The notes: generated by a model from the sequence alone, not told the origin. Shown: positions 28,601 to 37,402, counted from the first letter of the stretch. The stretch: DNA of 64,000 nt from Crocinitomicaceae bacterium (GCA_002707155.1 PAME01000014.1:62001-126000); one strand, 5' to 3'. Program-made: numbers and translations.

Positions 28601-29052
28601 AAATTATTCCCAATTGGATAGTCCGATTGCTTCACTAAGTCATTTATCATTCCTTGTAAGCCAAGAGAACGACCATCGTCTGGAGAGTAAATTTTGGTAA
28701 TTCCATATTCGTGCAATTCCCTTATTTCTTCAGGAAGAATTACACCTCCACCACCACCGAATAATTTGATATGCGTTGAGTTTTTCTCCTTCAATAAATC
28801 ATACATGTATTTGAAATACTCAACATGACCACCTTGATAGGACGTCATTGCAATTGCATTTGCATCTTCCTGAATTGCGCAATTAACAACTTCTTCAACA
28901 CTTCTGTCGTGACCAAGGTGAATTACCTCAACACCAGTTGCTTGAATAATCCGACGCATAATATTTATTGCTGCATCGTGTCCGTCGAACAAAGATGCCG
29001 CGGTAACTATTCTAACTTTATTTATCGGTTTGTAAGGTGCAATTTGTTCCAT
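25672..29052 (-). CDS. icmF: Fused isobutyryl-CoA mutase (B12-dependent, with built-in G-protein chaperone)
   Basis: Fusion enzyme of 1126 residues that interconverts isobutyryl-CoA and n-butyryl-CoA, or a similar branched acyl-CoA. The order is diagnostic for IcmF. An N-terminal B12-binding domain comes first (FDGHDAA with the cobalt-ligand His25; then GGGGGVI). A MeaI-type G domain follows (P-loop [11 protein letters not shown] at 200-210, NKFDKRG for guanine). The substrate-binding barrel is at about 560-1120 ([16 protein letters not shown]). Near the substrate pocket it reads [16 protein letters not shown], with Phe where methylmalonyl-CoA mutase has Tyr, which favours the IcmF assignment. 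It is a single gene that converges with the MFS gene. Confidence 0.92.
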   Translation of the reverse strand: MEQIAPYKPINKVRIVTAASLFDGHDAAINIMRRIIQATGVEVIHLGHDRSVEEVVNCAIQEDANAIAMTSYQGGHVEYFKYMYDLLKEKNSTHIKLFGGGGGVILPEEIRELHEYGITKIYSPDDGRSLGLQGMINDLVKQSDYPIGNNLKVDLKKLTKDNTVDIARLISAAENFPEEAKSELDQIHEMANAIETPILGITGTGGAGKSSLVDELVRRFLVDFQDKSIAVVSVDPSKRKTGGALLGDRIRMNSINTNRVYMRSLATRQSNLALSKHVNEALQIIKAAKFDLIILETSGIGQSDTEILDHSDVSLYVMTPEYGAATQLEKIDMLDFADIIALNKFDKRGALDALRDVKKQYQRNHNLFHEDTDTMPVFGTIASQFNDPGMNTLYMQIMDKLVEKTGTKLESSFEITNEMSEKIFIIPPKRNRYLAEIAENNRSYDQWVNDQSDIAEKLYGLQSSMSTLKDSSIDDKDRLIKILQESYETVKLDLDPRNFVIIDEFEDKKAKYTAPEYIFKVRDKELKIKTHSESLSHSQIPKVVLPKYRSWGDILKWTLQENVPGEFPYTAGLFPFKREGEDPTRMFAGEGGPERTNKRFHYVSLGMLAKRLSTAFDSVTLYGNDPDFRPDIYGKIGNAGVSICCLDDAKKLYSGFDLSNPMTSVSMTINGPAPMLLGFFMNAAIDQNCEKYIKENGLEKEVEAKIADLYKKAGVKRPTYQGALPEGNDGLGLMLLGVTGDQVLPNDVYQGIKADTLTKVRGTVQADILKEDQAQNTCIFSTEFALRLMGDVQDYFIQNNVRNFYSVSISGYHIAEAGANPITQLAFTLANGFTYVEYYLSRGMDIDKFGPNLSFFFSNGIDPEYAVIGRVARRIWSKALKMKYGANARAQMLKYHIQTSGRSLHAQEIDFNDIRTTLQALYAIYDNCNSLHTNAYDEAITTPTEESVRRAMAIQLIINKELGLVKNENPLQGSFIIDELTELVEEAVLQEFERITERGGVLGAMETMYQRSKIQEESLYYETLKHNGDFPIIGVNTFLSSKGSPTVLPQEVIRATKDEKEYQISMLQELQKGNEHKADELIKSIQEAAIQNENIFERLMEVTKYCSLGQITNALFEVGGQYRRNM

Positions 29053-29242
29053 ATCGTAACAATTTTAAGGAGCGCAAAAGTACGCTATAAAAGAGGTTCG
29101 AGCAAATGATAGATGTAATTTTGGAACTTTACAAATCGAGAGAAGTAATTCGTAAAACGTAGCCCCACATACGAACAGTTTAGGGTACTTTTTAATGTCC
29201 GGACGTAAAAATACTGAAACGAAAGACTACCTTAGTAGCCTG

Positions 29243-30097
29243 ATGAAAGCGAATAAAATAGCGTCTATCATATTGGGTATAAGCATTAGCTTTTGTGGCT
29301 TTGCTCAAACCGAAGTTGACGCCAATCAGCCACAGTTGGAATACAATCCAACCATTCAAAAAGAGTTTTCTCAAAAAAATATAGTGGTTTGTAATAATGA
29401 AGTGATATCAGTTCCCCTTCCTTTTGATGCGGCTAATCTTATTTCATATTCTCCCAAAGAAGGGTTTGTTTCAATACAAGGCAATGAAGTGACATTGCAT
29501 CCTCTAGAAAGTACAAATTATCGATTTACCTATTTAAAAAATAACGCCGAAGCAGTTTTTGAAGTTAAGGCGGTTGCCGAATATGTATCTGCTCGCTTTT
29601 CTGTAAATCCGAGTTCAGGAACTGCACCATTTAGCATTGACGTCCAAAATGAGAGTGAAAATGCAATTAGTTATAAATGGGATTTTGGAACGGAAATATC
29701 AACAGAAACGGCTCCAACTATTTTGTACTCTGAACCAGGAACGCATCAAATCAAATTAATTTCAAGAGGTCCATTGGGTTGTGAAGCAGTTTCAATCAAA
29801 AAAGACATTGAAATTTTTGAAGAAGGAGAATTCTTTATCCCAAATGCTTTTACCCCGAACTTTGATGGCAGAAACGAAACCTTCTTTGTAATTCCAAAAA
29901 ACATTAAACAATTTTCTTGTTTGGTTTACAACCAGCACGGTGATTTAGTCACAACACTTTCATCAAAGGAAGAAGCTTGGGACGGTTATTTTAATGGTTA
30001 TCCTGCTCCATCTGGAAGTTATATCTACAAAATTCAATATACCAACTTAGCTAATGAAGTTAAGAAATTGATTGGTGCAGTCGAATTAAGAAGGTAA
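29243..30097 (+). CDS. PKD domain protein with CHU_C (type B type IX) C-terminal domain
   Basis: Exported protein of 284 residues from ATG 29243; the open frame reaches back to 29195, but only the later start gives a clean signal peptide (IASIILGISISFCGFAQ). A PKD-like domain lies at about residues 115-195 (FSVNPSSGTAPFSIDVQN, then YKWDFG). The last 85 residues are a gliding-motility-associated CHU_C domain, with the hallmark FIPNAFTPNFDGRNETF, then VYNQHGDLV and WDGYFNGYPAPSGSYIY. CHU_C is the type B sorting signal of the type IX system. The gene overlaps the end of the convergent HPt gene by 12 bases. Confidence 0.88.
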   Translation: MKANKIASIILGISISFCGFAQTEVDANQPQLEYNPTIQKEFSQKNIVVCNNEVISVPLPFDAANLISYSPKEGFVSIQGNEVTLHPLESTNYRFTYLKNNAEAVFEVKAVAEYVSARFSVNPSSGTAPFSIDVQNESENAISYKWDFGTEISTETAPTILYSEPGTHQIKLISRGPLGCEAVSIKKDIEIFEEGEFFIPNAFTPNFDGRNETFFVIPKNIKQFSCLVYNQHGDLVTTLSSKEEAWDGYFNGYPAPSGSYIYKIQYTNLANEVKKLIGAVELRR

Positions 30098-30622
30098 CCT
30101 CTCTTCTAAAACCTCCAACACCGCTTTTTGAGCCTCCTTAAATTTAGTGGTTAAGTCATTTGCCGATTTTATTGATAACCCCCAATCTGTAGCCTCACTC
30201 TCCATTTCCTTTTCAAGAGTTTCAGCAAAATGCATGAAATTTTTCACACCAACTATATTGAGCGGAGACTTTACTTTATGAGCAATTTGTAAAACTCTAG
30301 TTTTATCCTGGCTCTCCATGTAGGTTTCTAATTCTGAAAAATAGCCGGGAACATCAGCTATAAATGACTGAAGGACTAATTTAATGAAAGCTGAATCGTC
30401 ATTTGTAAGTTCAATTATACGTTGCACATTTAAGGGGTAATCCCCTTGAAATTCAATTTCTTTTTGCCTTAAAACAGAAATAATATTTTCTTTTTCAGAA
30501 ACCTTATCAGCGAATTTTGCAAGCTCTTCCTTTTTTATATCTGCACTAAGAAATGTTTTTACCCCAAAATCTAGCAGCGTTAATTGCGGGTAAAGCAGTT
30601 TTTTGTTTCGGTTTTTGAGCAT
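30086..30622 (-). CDS. HPt domain phosphotransfer protein
   Basis: Protein of 178 residues. The C-terminal 110 residues form a histidine-phosphotransfer four-helix bundle, with the phospho-acceptor His115 in QIAHKVKSPLNIVG and the following helix FMHFAETLEKEME. The N-terminal 65 residues have no clear domain. HPt proteins relay phosphate between hybrid kinases and response regulators. No kinase gene is adjacent, so it would act with partners elsewhere. It converges on the CHU_C gene. Confidence 0.82.
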   Translation of the reverse strand: MLKNRNKKLLYPQLTLLDFGVKTFLSADIKKEELAKFADKVSEKENIISVLRQKEIEFQGDYPLNVQRIIELTNDDSAFIKLVLQSFIADVPGYFSELETYMESQDKTRVLQIAHKVKSPLNIVGVKNFMHFAETLEKEMESEATDWGLSIKSANDLTTKFKEAQKAVLEVLEERLPS

Positions 30623-30704
30623 CTGAGTTTACACGCTTTGGGCCCAAATGAACTTATCATACGAGTAGACCGACTTTTACTTCAGAAAGGAATAACGCCA
30701 GTTA

Positions 30705-31553
30705 ATGTCTCAGTCTAAGCTTATTTTAATAGGGGAAAGTGGATCAACCAAGACAGATTGGGTATTGATTTCAGACTCTAAACAATCAAAGCTAACCACC
30801 TCAGGCTTAAATCCGTTTATTGTTGACTCTGAAGCGGTTTTCAAAACAATTTCTGAAAATGATTTTTTCAACGCTAGCAAAGATCAAGAAATTACGATTC
30901 ATTTTTATGGTGCTGGCTGCTCCACACCAAATAGAAAAAAAACTATTGCGGACGGATTGGGGAATTACTTTTCAAAAGCTGAAATTAATATCTATCACGA
31001 TATTGAGGCAGCCGTTAACTCAACCTGTAAAGATAAACCCGGAATAGTTGGAATCATTGGTACGGGCTCCAATTGTGTTTATTTTGATGGGAAAACAATT
31101 CAATACGGGCATCCTTCGCCTGGCTACTTGATAGGTGACGAAGGAGCTGGAAGCAGTATTGGTAAAATCCTAATTAGAGATATTTTATACGAAATTGCCC
31201 CTAGCGACATATTATCGTCTTTTCGTGAAACTTATAAGCTTACCCCCGCGCAATTGATTGATGAAGTGTACAACGCTCCTCAGCCTAACTCCTATATTGC
31301 TTCTTATGTTCAGTTTTTAGGTAAACATGCACAGCATCATTACACTGAGGACCTAATACATCGTTGCTTTTCCAAATTTGTTAAATTTCATGTTGTGCAG
31401 TTTCCAGAAGCCGCTGAAGCTCCATTGCATTTAGTTGGTTCAATTGCTTTCCACTTTGAGCATATCATAAACGATGTACTCGACGAATGGAAAATTGAAA
31501 AAGGTCAAATTTTAAAATCTCCACTGGAAGGCCTTCTAGATTTTCATAAGTAA
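30705..31553 (+). CDS. BadF/BadG-type ATPase, N-acetylglucosamine kinase-like
   Basis: Protein of 282 residues of the actin-like/hexokinase ATPase fold. The phosphate-1 loop is GESGSTKTDWVL near the N-terminus; the phosphate-2 and sugar-kinase block is IIGTGSNCVYFDG; the following SPGYLIGDEGAGSSIGK is typical of N-acetylglucosamine kinase relatives. It most likely phosphorylates an amino sugar in cell-wall recycling; a role as an enzyme activator (BadF proper) is less likely because the cysteines of an iron-sulfur site are absent. It is a single gene in this position. Confidence 0.82.
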   Translation: MSQSKLILIGESGSTKTDWVLISDSKQSKLTTSGLNPFIVDSEAVFKTISENDFFNASKDQEITIHFYGAGCSTPNRKKTIADGLGNYFSKAEINIYHDIEAAVNSTCKDKPGIVGIIGTGSNCVYFDGKTIQYGHPSPGYLIGDEGAGSSIGKILIRDILYEIAPSDILSSFRETYKLTPAQLIDEVYNAPQPNSYIASYVQFLGKHAQHHYTEDLIHRCFSKFVKFHVVQFPEAAEAPLHLVGSIAFHFEHIINDVLDEWKIEKGQILKSPLEGLLDFHK

Positions 31554-31592
31554 ATCTGTTTTCTTTTTTCATCTTGCTTCAAGTTCAGTTGT

Positions 31593-31600
31593 TACTTTTG
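31593..31600 (+). promoter_or_regulatory. Putative -7 promoter box in front of the DUF6787 gene
   Basis: TACTTTTG matches TAnnTTTG and lies only 4 bases before the ATG at 31605. If it is used, the messenger would have almost no leader. Confidence 0.4.
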
Positions 31601-31604
31601 TAAC

Positions 31605-31916
31605 ATGGATAAACTAAAAGAACGGTGGGGAATCACTTCCAATTTTCAGGTAATTCTGATCATCATCGTTTTTTCTATTAACGGATCCTTTGCTGCTTGG
31701 GTTGCAAAACCAATTACTGAGTTTATTGGTATCTCACCCGAAGAAAATGGCTGGTTGGTTTATTTACCCATTCGGATTTTATTGATTTTTCCAATATATC
31801 AAACGACACTTCCCATAGTGGGCTTTCTGTTTGGCCAGTTTAAATTCTTTTGGAATTTTGAGAAAAAGATGCTTACTCGCATGGGCCTTGGTTTTCTCTT
31901 TAAAAAAGAAAACTAG
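31605..31916 (+). CDS. Small DUF6787-like membrane protein
   Basis: Protein of 103 residues with two hydrophobic segments (about 16-36 and 50-72) and a short amphipathic end. The N-terminal KLKERWGI and the end FEKKMLTRMGL are typical of a small conserved Bacteroidota family that I recall as DUF6787; no function is known. It stands 54 bases before the COX2-like gene on the same strand and may belong to that transcript. Confidence 0.72.
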   Translation: MDKLKERWGITSNFQVILIIIVFSINGSFAAWVAKPITEFIGISPEENGWLVYLPIRILLIFPIYQTTLPIVGFLFGQFKFFWNFEKKMLTRMGLGFLFKKEN

Positions 31917-31970
31917 CTTTCGTTTCATCTCAAATGGATTAATTTCGATGGTTAATTCGAAGAAAAGTCC

Positions 31971-32468
31971 GTGTCTCTAATAAAAAAAAATAAAAAACTC
32001 CTCATCTTGCTTGTCGGACTCGGCATTGTAATTGAGCTACTTACCTTAGCCGCAGACCTATCCTTAATATCCAATCCACTTGCTAGCTCAAGTTCAGATA
32101 CTCTTAGAATACAGTTTACTGGTGAGTTGCACAATTGGCAATTTTTATACCCTGGAAAAGATGGCGTTTTTTATACCAGTGATGATGTAAAAATTATTGA
32201 TTCAGATAATCTGTTTCTGCCTTCAAACAAAGAAATTTTATTTGAATTGAGAAGTAAAGATTATTTCTATTGCCTTGATATTCCAGAATTAGAAAAATCC
32301 CAAATTGCTGTTCCAGATATGCTGTTTAAATTAAATTTTTATGCAGGAAAACCAGAAACACTTTCCTTGTTTCCTGGTGCAATATGTGGCACAATAAACG
32401 ATAACTTGAACAGGAAAATTAATATTGTTTCAAATCATGAATTCAATAATTGGCTTGAAAACAACTAA
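31971..32468 (+). CDS. Cytochrome oxidase subunit II-like protein without the CuA ligands
   Basis: Protein of 165 residues starting at GTG 31971. It has a single membrane anchor (about 9-28) and then a cupredoxin-like domain that follows COX2 block by block. GELHNWQFLYPGKDGVFYTSDD matches the WxFxYPGxDGxFGTxDD segment (quoted in pieces: HNWQFLYPGKDGVFYT). LFLPSNKEILFELRSKDYFY matches the LPxxxxVxxxLxSxDVxH segment. AVPD, then GAICGTINDNLN, match VPG and CxELCGxxHxxM. The CuA ligands are lost: His to Tyr100, first Cys to Pro135, second His to Asn143 and Met to Leu146; only Cys139 remains. It cannot bind a normal binuclear copper site. It is 18 bases before a degenerate SCO1-like fusion gene. 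No subunit I gene is near. Confidence 0.7.
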   Translation: MSLIKKNKKLLILLVGLGIVIELLTLAADLSLISNPLASSSSDTLRIQFTGELHNWQFLYPGKDGVFYTSDDVKIIDSDNLFLPSNKEILFELRSKDYFYCLDIPELEKSQIAVPDMLFKLNFYAGKPETLSLFPGAICGTINDNLNRKINIVSNHEFNNWLENN

Positions 32469-32486
32469 TCCGATATACAAAGTATT

Positions 32487-35051
32487 ATGAAAAAATCAAG
32501 ACTAGTTTTAACCGTTCTGCTGAGCAGTTTTATTCTTTTAGGGGGTGCAATTTGGATGGTAAAGACTCAGCCCAATATCAAAAATAAACTACGTGAAATA
32601 TTAGGGTTGAATAAAACGCAAGATGAAGGTATTAAAACCGAGAATGAGCTGAGCCAAAAAACTCAAAAAAAACCAAGTCGACTTTTAGCCTTACCAGAGT
32701 TCAAATTAATCGACCAAAATAACGAACCGTTCAGTATTCAAGAGATGGTTGGTAAAATATGGGTGGTAAATTTTATATCCACACGCGATCAAAAAACAGC
32801 CGAAATGCAAACGGCAAATGTTTCTGCACTTCAATCTAGACTTTCGAATTTTGAGCTTTGGAACGATGTGTTATTCATTACTATTTCAGTAGACCCAGAA
32901 TATGATCAACCAAATATTCTGAAAGCATACTCCGAATCATTAAATGTGTCCTTGAAAAATCGAAAATTTCTAACTGGAGATCGAAACACCATTTGGGAAT
33001 TGTGTAGGGATCTTTTTACTTTAGATTTTGGCAAAACGCCTCCAGCACCAGGCAATCTGCTTTTTCAAACCAACGATATAATTTTATTAGATCGTGGTGC
33101 AAATTTTACAGGCCACTATAATGGAGTGCAAGAAAAGGACATCGTTAAATTACTAGGAGATATTCTTACCGAAATCCCTAAAAAAGAAGGCAAAATAGCT
33201 GTTCCAGAAAGTATAGTAACACCGCTATGGTTGGACGATAGGAAAGCAGAACAACTAAAAACCATTTCAGAGTTTGAAGTATACCACGATTTTATGTTTA
33301 CCGATAAGTTGAATGAAACTGGAATCAATTTCCGAAATCAAATTACAGGTGCTGGAGGCAGATATTATGCGGCGGTGCATTACGATCATGGAAATGGTCT
33401 CGCAGTTGCCGATGTTGATAATGATGGGTGGGAAGATATCTACTTTGTCACTCAACTAGGCACCAATCAATTATGGAGAAATTTAGGGAATGGGAAATTT
33501 GAAGATATCACCGCTAAAGCTGGGCTGGAAATGAAGGAGCAAATATCTGTAGGCGCCTCTTTTGCTGACATAGATAATGACGGAGATGCAGACCTATTTG
33601 TTACCACCGTAAAAGATGGAAATCGTTTATTTGAAAATACCGGAAACGGAACGTTTAAAGATGTATCAAAGCCATCGGGCTTAGACTATAGAGGACACTC
33701 TTCTGGTTCGGTGTTTTTTGATTACGATAAAGATGGTCTTCTCGACTTGTTTGTTACAAATGTGGGGCAGTATACCACCGATAGCTTGATAACTATGAAA
33801 GTAACGCACCCCGATAATCCACTACAAAATGGAACTTATACTTATTATGCTCCCTTAAAAGATGCTTTTGCTGGCCACCTAAAACCTGAAAGGACTGAAA
33901 CAAGCATATTGTATAAAAACAAAGGCAACAATCAATTTGAAGATGTAACAGAAGCTGTTAAGTTAAATTCTAAAGCCTGGAGCGGCGATGCGACACCGTT
34001 GGATGCAAATGCTGATGGTTGGGTAGATTTATACGTCTTGAATATGCAAGGAGATGATGAATACTACGAAAATGTTGAAGGCAAATACTTTAAAAATAAA
34101 AGCCGAGAGCTCTTCCCAAAAACTTCTTGGGGAGCAATGGGTGTTAAATCATTTGACTACAATAATGACGAGAACTTAGATATTTATGTTACTGATATGC
34201 ATATTGACATGGGTTCTAGTAGAAACAAAACACCAATAGTAGCAGCTGAAAAAATGAAAACATCGAATACAAATGCTGATTTTCTGCAAAGCGAAAATGT
34301 ACTGTTTGGAAATGCTATGTTTCAAGGCAAAAGTGATGGGACTTTTAACGAGGTTTCTGAGGAAATAAATGGTGAAAATTTTTGGCCTTGGGGATTAAGC
34401 GTAGGCGATATTAATGCTGATGGTTATGAGGATATTTTTGTTGCCTCAAGTATGAATTTCAGTTTTCGCTATGCCATCAATTCTGTCTTGCTAAATAACA
34501 AAGGGAAAAAATTCATGGATAGCGAATTTATTTTAGGAATGGAACCTAGAAAAAATGGAATCAGCGCTGCATATTGGTTCAATATAGATTGTGATGGAAG
34601 CGATAAATTGCGCTTTGAATGCCAAGAAAGAAGTGGTAAATACGAAGTGTTTGGAGCTATGGGTTCTAGGTCTTCAGCAATTTTTGATATCGACCATGAC
34701 GGAGATTTAGACATTATAACTGGCGAAAACAATGGCGCACCTATGGTATTGATAAACAACTTATCCGATAAAAAAGAAGCACTTAATTACTTAAAAATCA
34801 AATTAATAGGAAGTTCTTCGAATAAGGAAGGATTTGGGGCAAAGGTTACCGTAAAAACGAAATTAACTACACAAACAAAGGTAAAAGATGGAAAATCCGG
34901 CTACTTGTCTCAAAGCAGTATTCCGCTCTACTTTGGACTTGGAGAAACCAAAAAGATTCAGCAAATTGATATCCTGTGGCCGAGTGGAAAAAAACAAACG
35001 ATACGGGATAATATTCCAACAAACGATCTTTTGATTATTGAAGAAAAATAA
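32487..35051 (+). CDS. SCO1-like domain fused to FG-GAP repeats and ASPIC/UnbV domain
   Basis: Exported or anchored protein of 854 residues with a membrane segment at about 7-25. Residues about 66-228 follow the SCO1/SenC thioredoxin fold: FKLIDQNNEPFSI, GKIWVVNFIST, ITISVDPEYDQP and LLDRGANFTGHYNG. The copper site is gone. The CPxxCP cysteines are replaced by Asp101 and Ala105, and the later histidine by about Gln194. From about residue 300 come FG-GAP/VCBS repeats with calcium-loop sequences (ADVDNDGWEDIYFV, ADIDNDGDADLFV, FDYDKDGLLDLFV, FDIDHDGDLDII). The C-terminal ASPIC/UnbV domain ends it (SGYLSQSSIPLYFGLGETK, DILWPSGKKQ). The fusion partner order and its COX2-like neighbour suggest a shared non-copper role. 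Confidence 0.8.
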   Translation: MKKSRLVLTVLLSSFILLGGAIWMVKTQPNIKNKLREILGLNKTQDEGIKTENELSQKTQKKPSRLLALPEFKLIDQNNEPFSIQEMVGKIWVVNFISTRDQKTAEMQTANVSALQSRLSNFELWNDVLFITISVDPEYDQPNILKAYSESLNVSLKNRKFLTGDRNTIWELCRDLFTLDFGKTPPAPGNLLFQTNDIILLDRGANFTGHYNGVQEKDIVKLLGDILTEIPKKEGKIAVPESIVTPLWLDDRKAEQLKTISEFEVYHDFMFTDKLNETGINFRNQITGAGGRYYAAVHYDHGNGLAVADVDNDGWEDIYFVTQLGTNQLWRNLGNGKFEDITAKAGLEMKEQISVGASFADIDNDGDADLFVTTVKDGNRLFENTGNGTFKDVSKPSGLDYRGHSSGSVFFDYDKDGLLDLFVTNVGQYTTDSLITMKVTHPDNPLQNGTYTYYAPLKDAFAGHLKPERTETSILYKNKGNNQFEDVTEAVKLNSKAWSGDATPLDANADGWVDLYVLNMQGDDEYYENVEGKYFKNKSRELFPKTSWGAMGVKSFDYNNDENLDIYVTDMHIDMGSSRNKTPIVAAEKMKTSNTNADFLQSENVLFGNAMFQGKSDGTFNEVSEEINGENFWPWGLSVGDINADGYEDIFVASSMNFSFRYAINSVLLNNKGKKFMDSEFILGMEPRKNGISAAYWFNIDCDGSDKLRFECQERSGKYEVFGAMGSRSSAIFDIDHDGDLDIITGENNGAPMVLINNLSDKKEALNYLKIKLIGSSSNKEGFGAKVTVKTKLTTQTKVKDGKSGYLSQSSIPLYFGLGETKKIQQIDILWPSGKKQTIRDNIPTNDLLIIEEK

Positions 35052-35226
35052 GGCCTGGTTTTCTCTTAAAAACCGTAAACTTATTTCACTACGATACAGG
35101 CCAACTCACCTTTCCCGTCAAGTGGATAAAAATACAATCGCTCTGCGATGCTATCTTTTTTATTCCCCCTTCTTTTGCACAAGCAAGCCCTCCTGAGGCA
35201 GACTGGCTTGGCAACGCAGTGGAAAT

Positions 35227-35257
35227 AAAAAACCACCTCGCAAGCGAAGTGGTTTTA
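35227..35257 (-). terminator. Terminator of the tmRNA gene
   Basis: A 12 bp stem (AAAACCACTTCG paired with CGAGGTGGTTTT on the minus strand, 35256-35245 with 35240-35229, one G-U pair) with loop CTTG is followed by a T run, 9 bases beyond the tmRNA 3' end. Confidence 0.88.
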
Positions 35258-35265
35258 TCATCAAG

Positions 35266-35658
35266 TGGAGCCGGCGAGATTCGAACTCGCGTCCAAACAT
35301 GGAACAATTAGGATTTCTACATGCTTAGCTTATTATTGTTTTTCGACTTGAACACGGCAAAAAGCAACCAAACTCAAGCTTATCTTCTAAATTTCGCATG
35401 CAATTCGAAGCGCATTGCACACTAGCCTTCCTCGCTGAATCTTCATATTCACTAAAGCGTTCGGCGAGCTTCAGTGAGAAGATACTTGTCGATACACCTT
35501 GTGTACCGATTAAGCCATCCTACTATAATTCGGATTAAGCTGCAAGTGCGTAGTTGTTTTCGCCAACTAAAAACGTTGCAACACTTGTTACGGATAGTCT
35601 TGCAAAACCCGACATGCTTACATAACTCTTCGTCATGCTGTCAAAACCAGTCGGCCCC
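35266..35658 (-). ncRNA. ssrA: Transfer-messenger RNA (tmRNA)
   Basis: The 393-base RNA rescues stalled ribosomes. Its 5' end GGGGCCGACTGG pairs with the 3' end CGGCTCC in a 7 bp acceptor stem; the 3' CCA is encoded. The T arm is GCGAGTTCGAATCTCGC next to the 3' end. The messenger part (35564-35535) reads GGC GAA AAC AAC TAC GCA CTT GCA GCT TAA, giving the tag GENNYALAA, the usual Bacteroidota tag. The sequence between contains the expected pseudoknot hairpins. Small open frames over this region are not genes. Confidence 0.96.
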
Positions 35659-35735
35659 ATTTTATAAAAGAACATTCGTTCTGACCGCAAAAATACAGCA
35701 ATCTTTCTACTTTTACCGACCTCAATAAATGCCCT

Positions 35736-36944
35736 ATGTTAAAGATTGGAATCCTAAAAGAACGTAAATCTCCACCCGATGAAAGAGTACCTCTTTCACC
35801 AGCTCAAGTACTTCAGCTCAATACTGCTAATTCAGATGTGAAATTCGTTGTTGAATCAAGTGATATCAGAAGATTTAAAGATGCTGAATACGCTAATCTT
35901 GGAATAGAAATAACAAAGGATGTATCCGATTGTGATGTTCTAATGGGGGTTAAAGAAGTCCCGAAGGAAGCGCTCATTGGCGGAAAGAAGTATTTTTTCT
36001 TTTCGCATACCATTAAAATGCAACCGTACAACAAGGAGTTACTTCAAACTATTCTAAAAAAGAACATTCAATTGATGGATTATGAGTGTTTGACCGATTC
36101 CAAAGGAAGACGTTTGCTGGGCTTTGGTCGATATGCTGGAATTGTGGGTTGCTACAATGCATTTCTGGCTTATGGTAAAAGGAATCATTCCTTCGATTTA
36201 AAACCAGCTTTTCAATGTGAAGATCGCATTGAAATGGAAAAAGAATTATCAAAAGTAAAAATTGAAGCTCAAGGTTTAAAAATTGCATTAACAGGAAATG
36301 GTCGTGTCGCTCATGGGGCTATGGAAATTTTAGACTTAATGCACATCCCAAAGCTTTCTGTAAAAGAATATTTGGCATACAAAGGAAGTGAACCGGTGTA
36401 TTGTCAACTAAAGGTTACCGATTACAACAAACGTATTGACGGTATGAAAGGAAGTATATCTGAATTTTTCTCAAACCCAGAGCTGTATAGAGGCGATTTT
36501 GCGCGCTTTTCCTGTAATTCGGACATGTATATCGCCTGTCATTTTTGGGGCGATGGTTCTCCCTGTATATTTACACGAGAAGAAGCTAAACATCCCGATT
36601 TTAATCTTAAAGTAGTAGCTGACATCAGTTGTGATATTGATGGTCCTGTTGCTTCTACTCTTCGACCTTCGACGATTAAAGATCCGATATACGGCTATGA
36701 ACCGCAAACTGAATCTGAGGTGGATTACGACAATAAAAATGCAATTACAGTAATGGCTGTAGATAATTTGCCTTGTGAATTGCCAAAGGATGCTTCTACC
36801 GATTTTGGTGCAGAATTTATAAAGAATATTTTTCCATCTCTTTTAAATGGAGATAAGGATGAAATTCTTAAACGCGCTTCAATTGCGAAAGCAGGCGACC
36901 TTACAGAGCGCTACGAGTATTTGAGGGATTACGTAGAAGATTAG
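35736..36944 (+). CDS. Saccharopine dehydrogenase (lysine-forming)-like NAD-dependent oxidoreductase
   Basis: Protein of 402 residues related to Lys1-type saccharopine dehydrogenase and alanine dehydrogenase. The N-terminal substrate domain starts IGILKERKSPPDERVPLSP, as in this superfamily. The dinucleotide fold has LTGNGRVAHGAMEIL near residue 186, and the second characteristic block is VADISCDIDGPVASTLRPS near residue 290. It would oxidise saccharopine to lysine and 2-oxoglutarate, or act on a related opine; specificity is not certain because its partner genes are not here. It starts about 80 bases from the 5' end of ssrA, in the opposite direction. Confidence 0.84.
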   Translation: MLKIGILKERKSPPDERVPLSPAQVLQLNTANSDVKFVVESSDIRRFKDAEYANLGIEITKDVSDCDVLMGVKEVPKEALIGGKKYFFFSHTIKMQPYNKELLQTILKKNIQLMDYECLTDSKGRRLLGFGRYAGIVGCYNAFLAYGKRNHSFDLKPAFQCEDRIEMEKELSKVKIEAQGLKIALTGNGRVAHGAMEILDLMHIPKLSVKEYLAYKGSEPVYCQLKVTDYNKRIDGMKGSISEFFSNPELYRGDFARFSCNSDMYIACHFWGDGSPCIFTREEAKHPDFNLKVVADISCDIDGPVASTLRPSTIKDPIYGYEPQTESEVDYDNKNAITVMAVDNLPCELPKDASTDFGAEFIKNIFPSLLNGDKDEILKRASIAKAGDLTERYEYLRDYVED

Positions 36945-36961
36945 AAACTCTGCTTAAGGAT

Positions 36962-37016
36962 TGTCATCCTGAGTGATTTCAAAACAACAAAATTGATTTG
37001 AAATTGTATCGAAGGA
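36962..37016 (+). repeat. REP-like element flanking the GIY-YIG gene, left copy
   Basis: Conserved head TGTCATCCTGAGTG (36962-36975), a perfect 8 bp hairpin ATTTCAAA/TTTGAAAT (36976-36983 and 36997-37004) and tail TGTATCGAAGGA (37005-37016). The right copy at 37361-37402 is in the opposite orientation and has the same head and tail but a different hairpin. Confidence 0.75.
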
Positions 37017-37037
37017 AACAATCCCAAACGCAACTAA

Positions 37038-37328
37038 TCAATCAAACTTCTTTTTACTCAAAATTGGTAACAATTCAAACTCACCATTTATCAGTGCTTC
37101 TTTCTTTTTCCTTGTCCAACCTTTTAGCTGTTTTTCAAAATCAATTGCTTCCTCAATACTACTAAGTTCCATGCAATAAACCAATTTAATTGGTCTTCTT
37201 GGGTAAGTAAACGATTTAGGGACTGTACCTTCTTGATGTTCGGCAATTCTTCGTTCTAAATTATTAGTGACACCAACATAGTATTTACAATCCGAGCATT
37301 CTAAGATGTGAGTGTAATAAGACTTCAA
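37038..37328 (-). CDS. GIY-YIG nuclease family protein
   Basis: Small single-domain protein of 96 residues if it starts at TTG 37328, which gives the standard beginning KSYYTHILECSDCKYYVGVTN. The frame stays open to a GTG at 37391 inside the flanking repeat. The GIY and YIG strands are SYYTHILEC and YYVGVTNNLERRIAEH; the later lysine/arginine and Glu are in RRPIKLVY and EAIDFEKQLKGWTRKKKEALI. It belongs to the UPF0213-like subgroup, usually called endonuclease or excinuclease-like, without a proven role. Inverted REP-like elements bracket it. Confidence 0.8.
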   Translation of the reverse strand: MKSYYTHILECSDCKYYVGVTNNLERRIAEHQEGTVPKSFTYPRRPIKLVYCMELSSIEEAIDFEKQLKGWTRKKKEALINGEFELLPILSKKKFD

Positions 37329-37360
37329 TACAATCTGGTTCCTAACATTTCCGCAACGAC

Positions 37361-37402
37361 TTCTTCGATACATCCGCCCCAAGGCGGACACTCAGAATGA
37401 CA
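37361..37402 (-). repeat. REP-like element flanking the GIY-YIG gene, right copy
   Basis: On the minus strand: head TGTCATTCTGAGTG (37402-37389), perfect 6 bp hairpin TCCGCC-TTGG-GGCGGA (37388-37373), tail TGTATCGAAGAA (37372-37361). It is inverted relative to the left copy. The hairpin differs wholly in sequence but its pairing is kept. Confidence 0.75.

Noticed and set aside
25672..29052. Methylmalonyl-CoA mutase with separate accessory protein
   Set aside because: The order B12 domain, G domain, barrel in a single chain and Phe in the FPFKR motif fit IcmF.
35089..35728. Two open frames across the tmRNA region
   Set aside because: The sequence is explained by ssrA (acceptor stem, T arm, tag reading frame) and its terminator.
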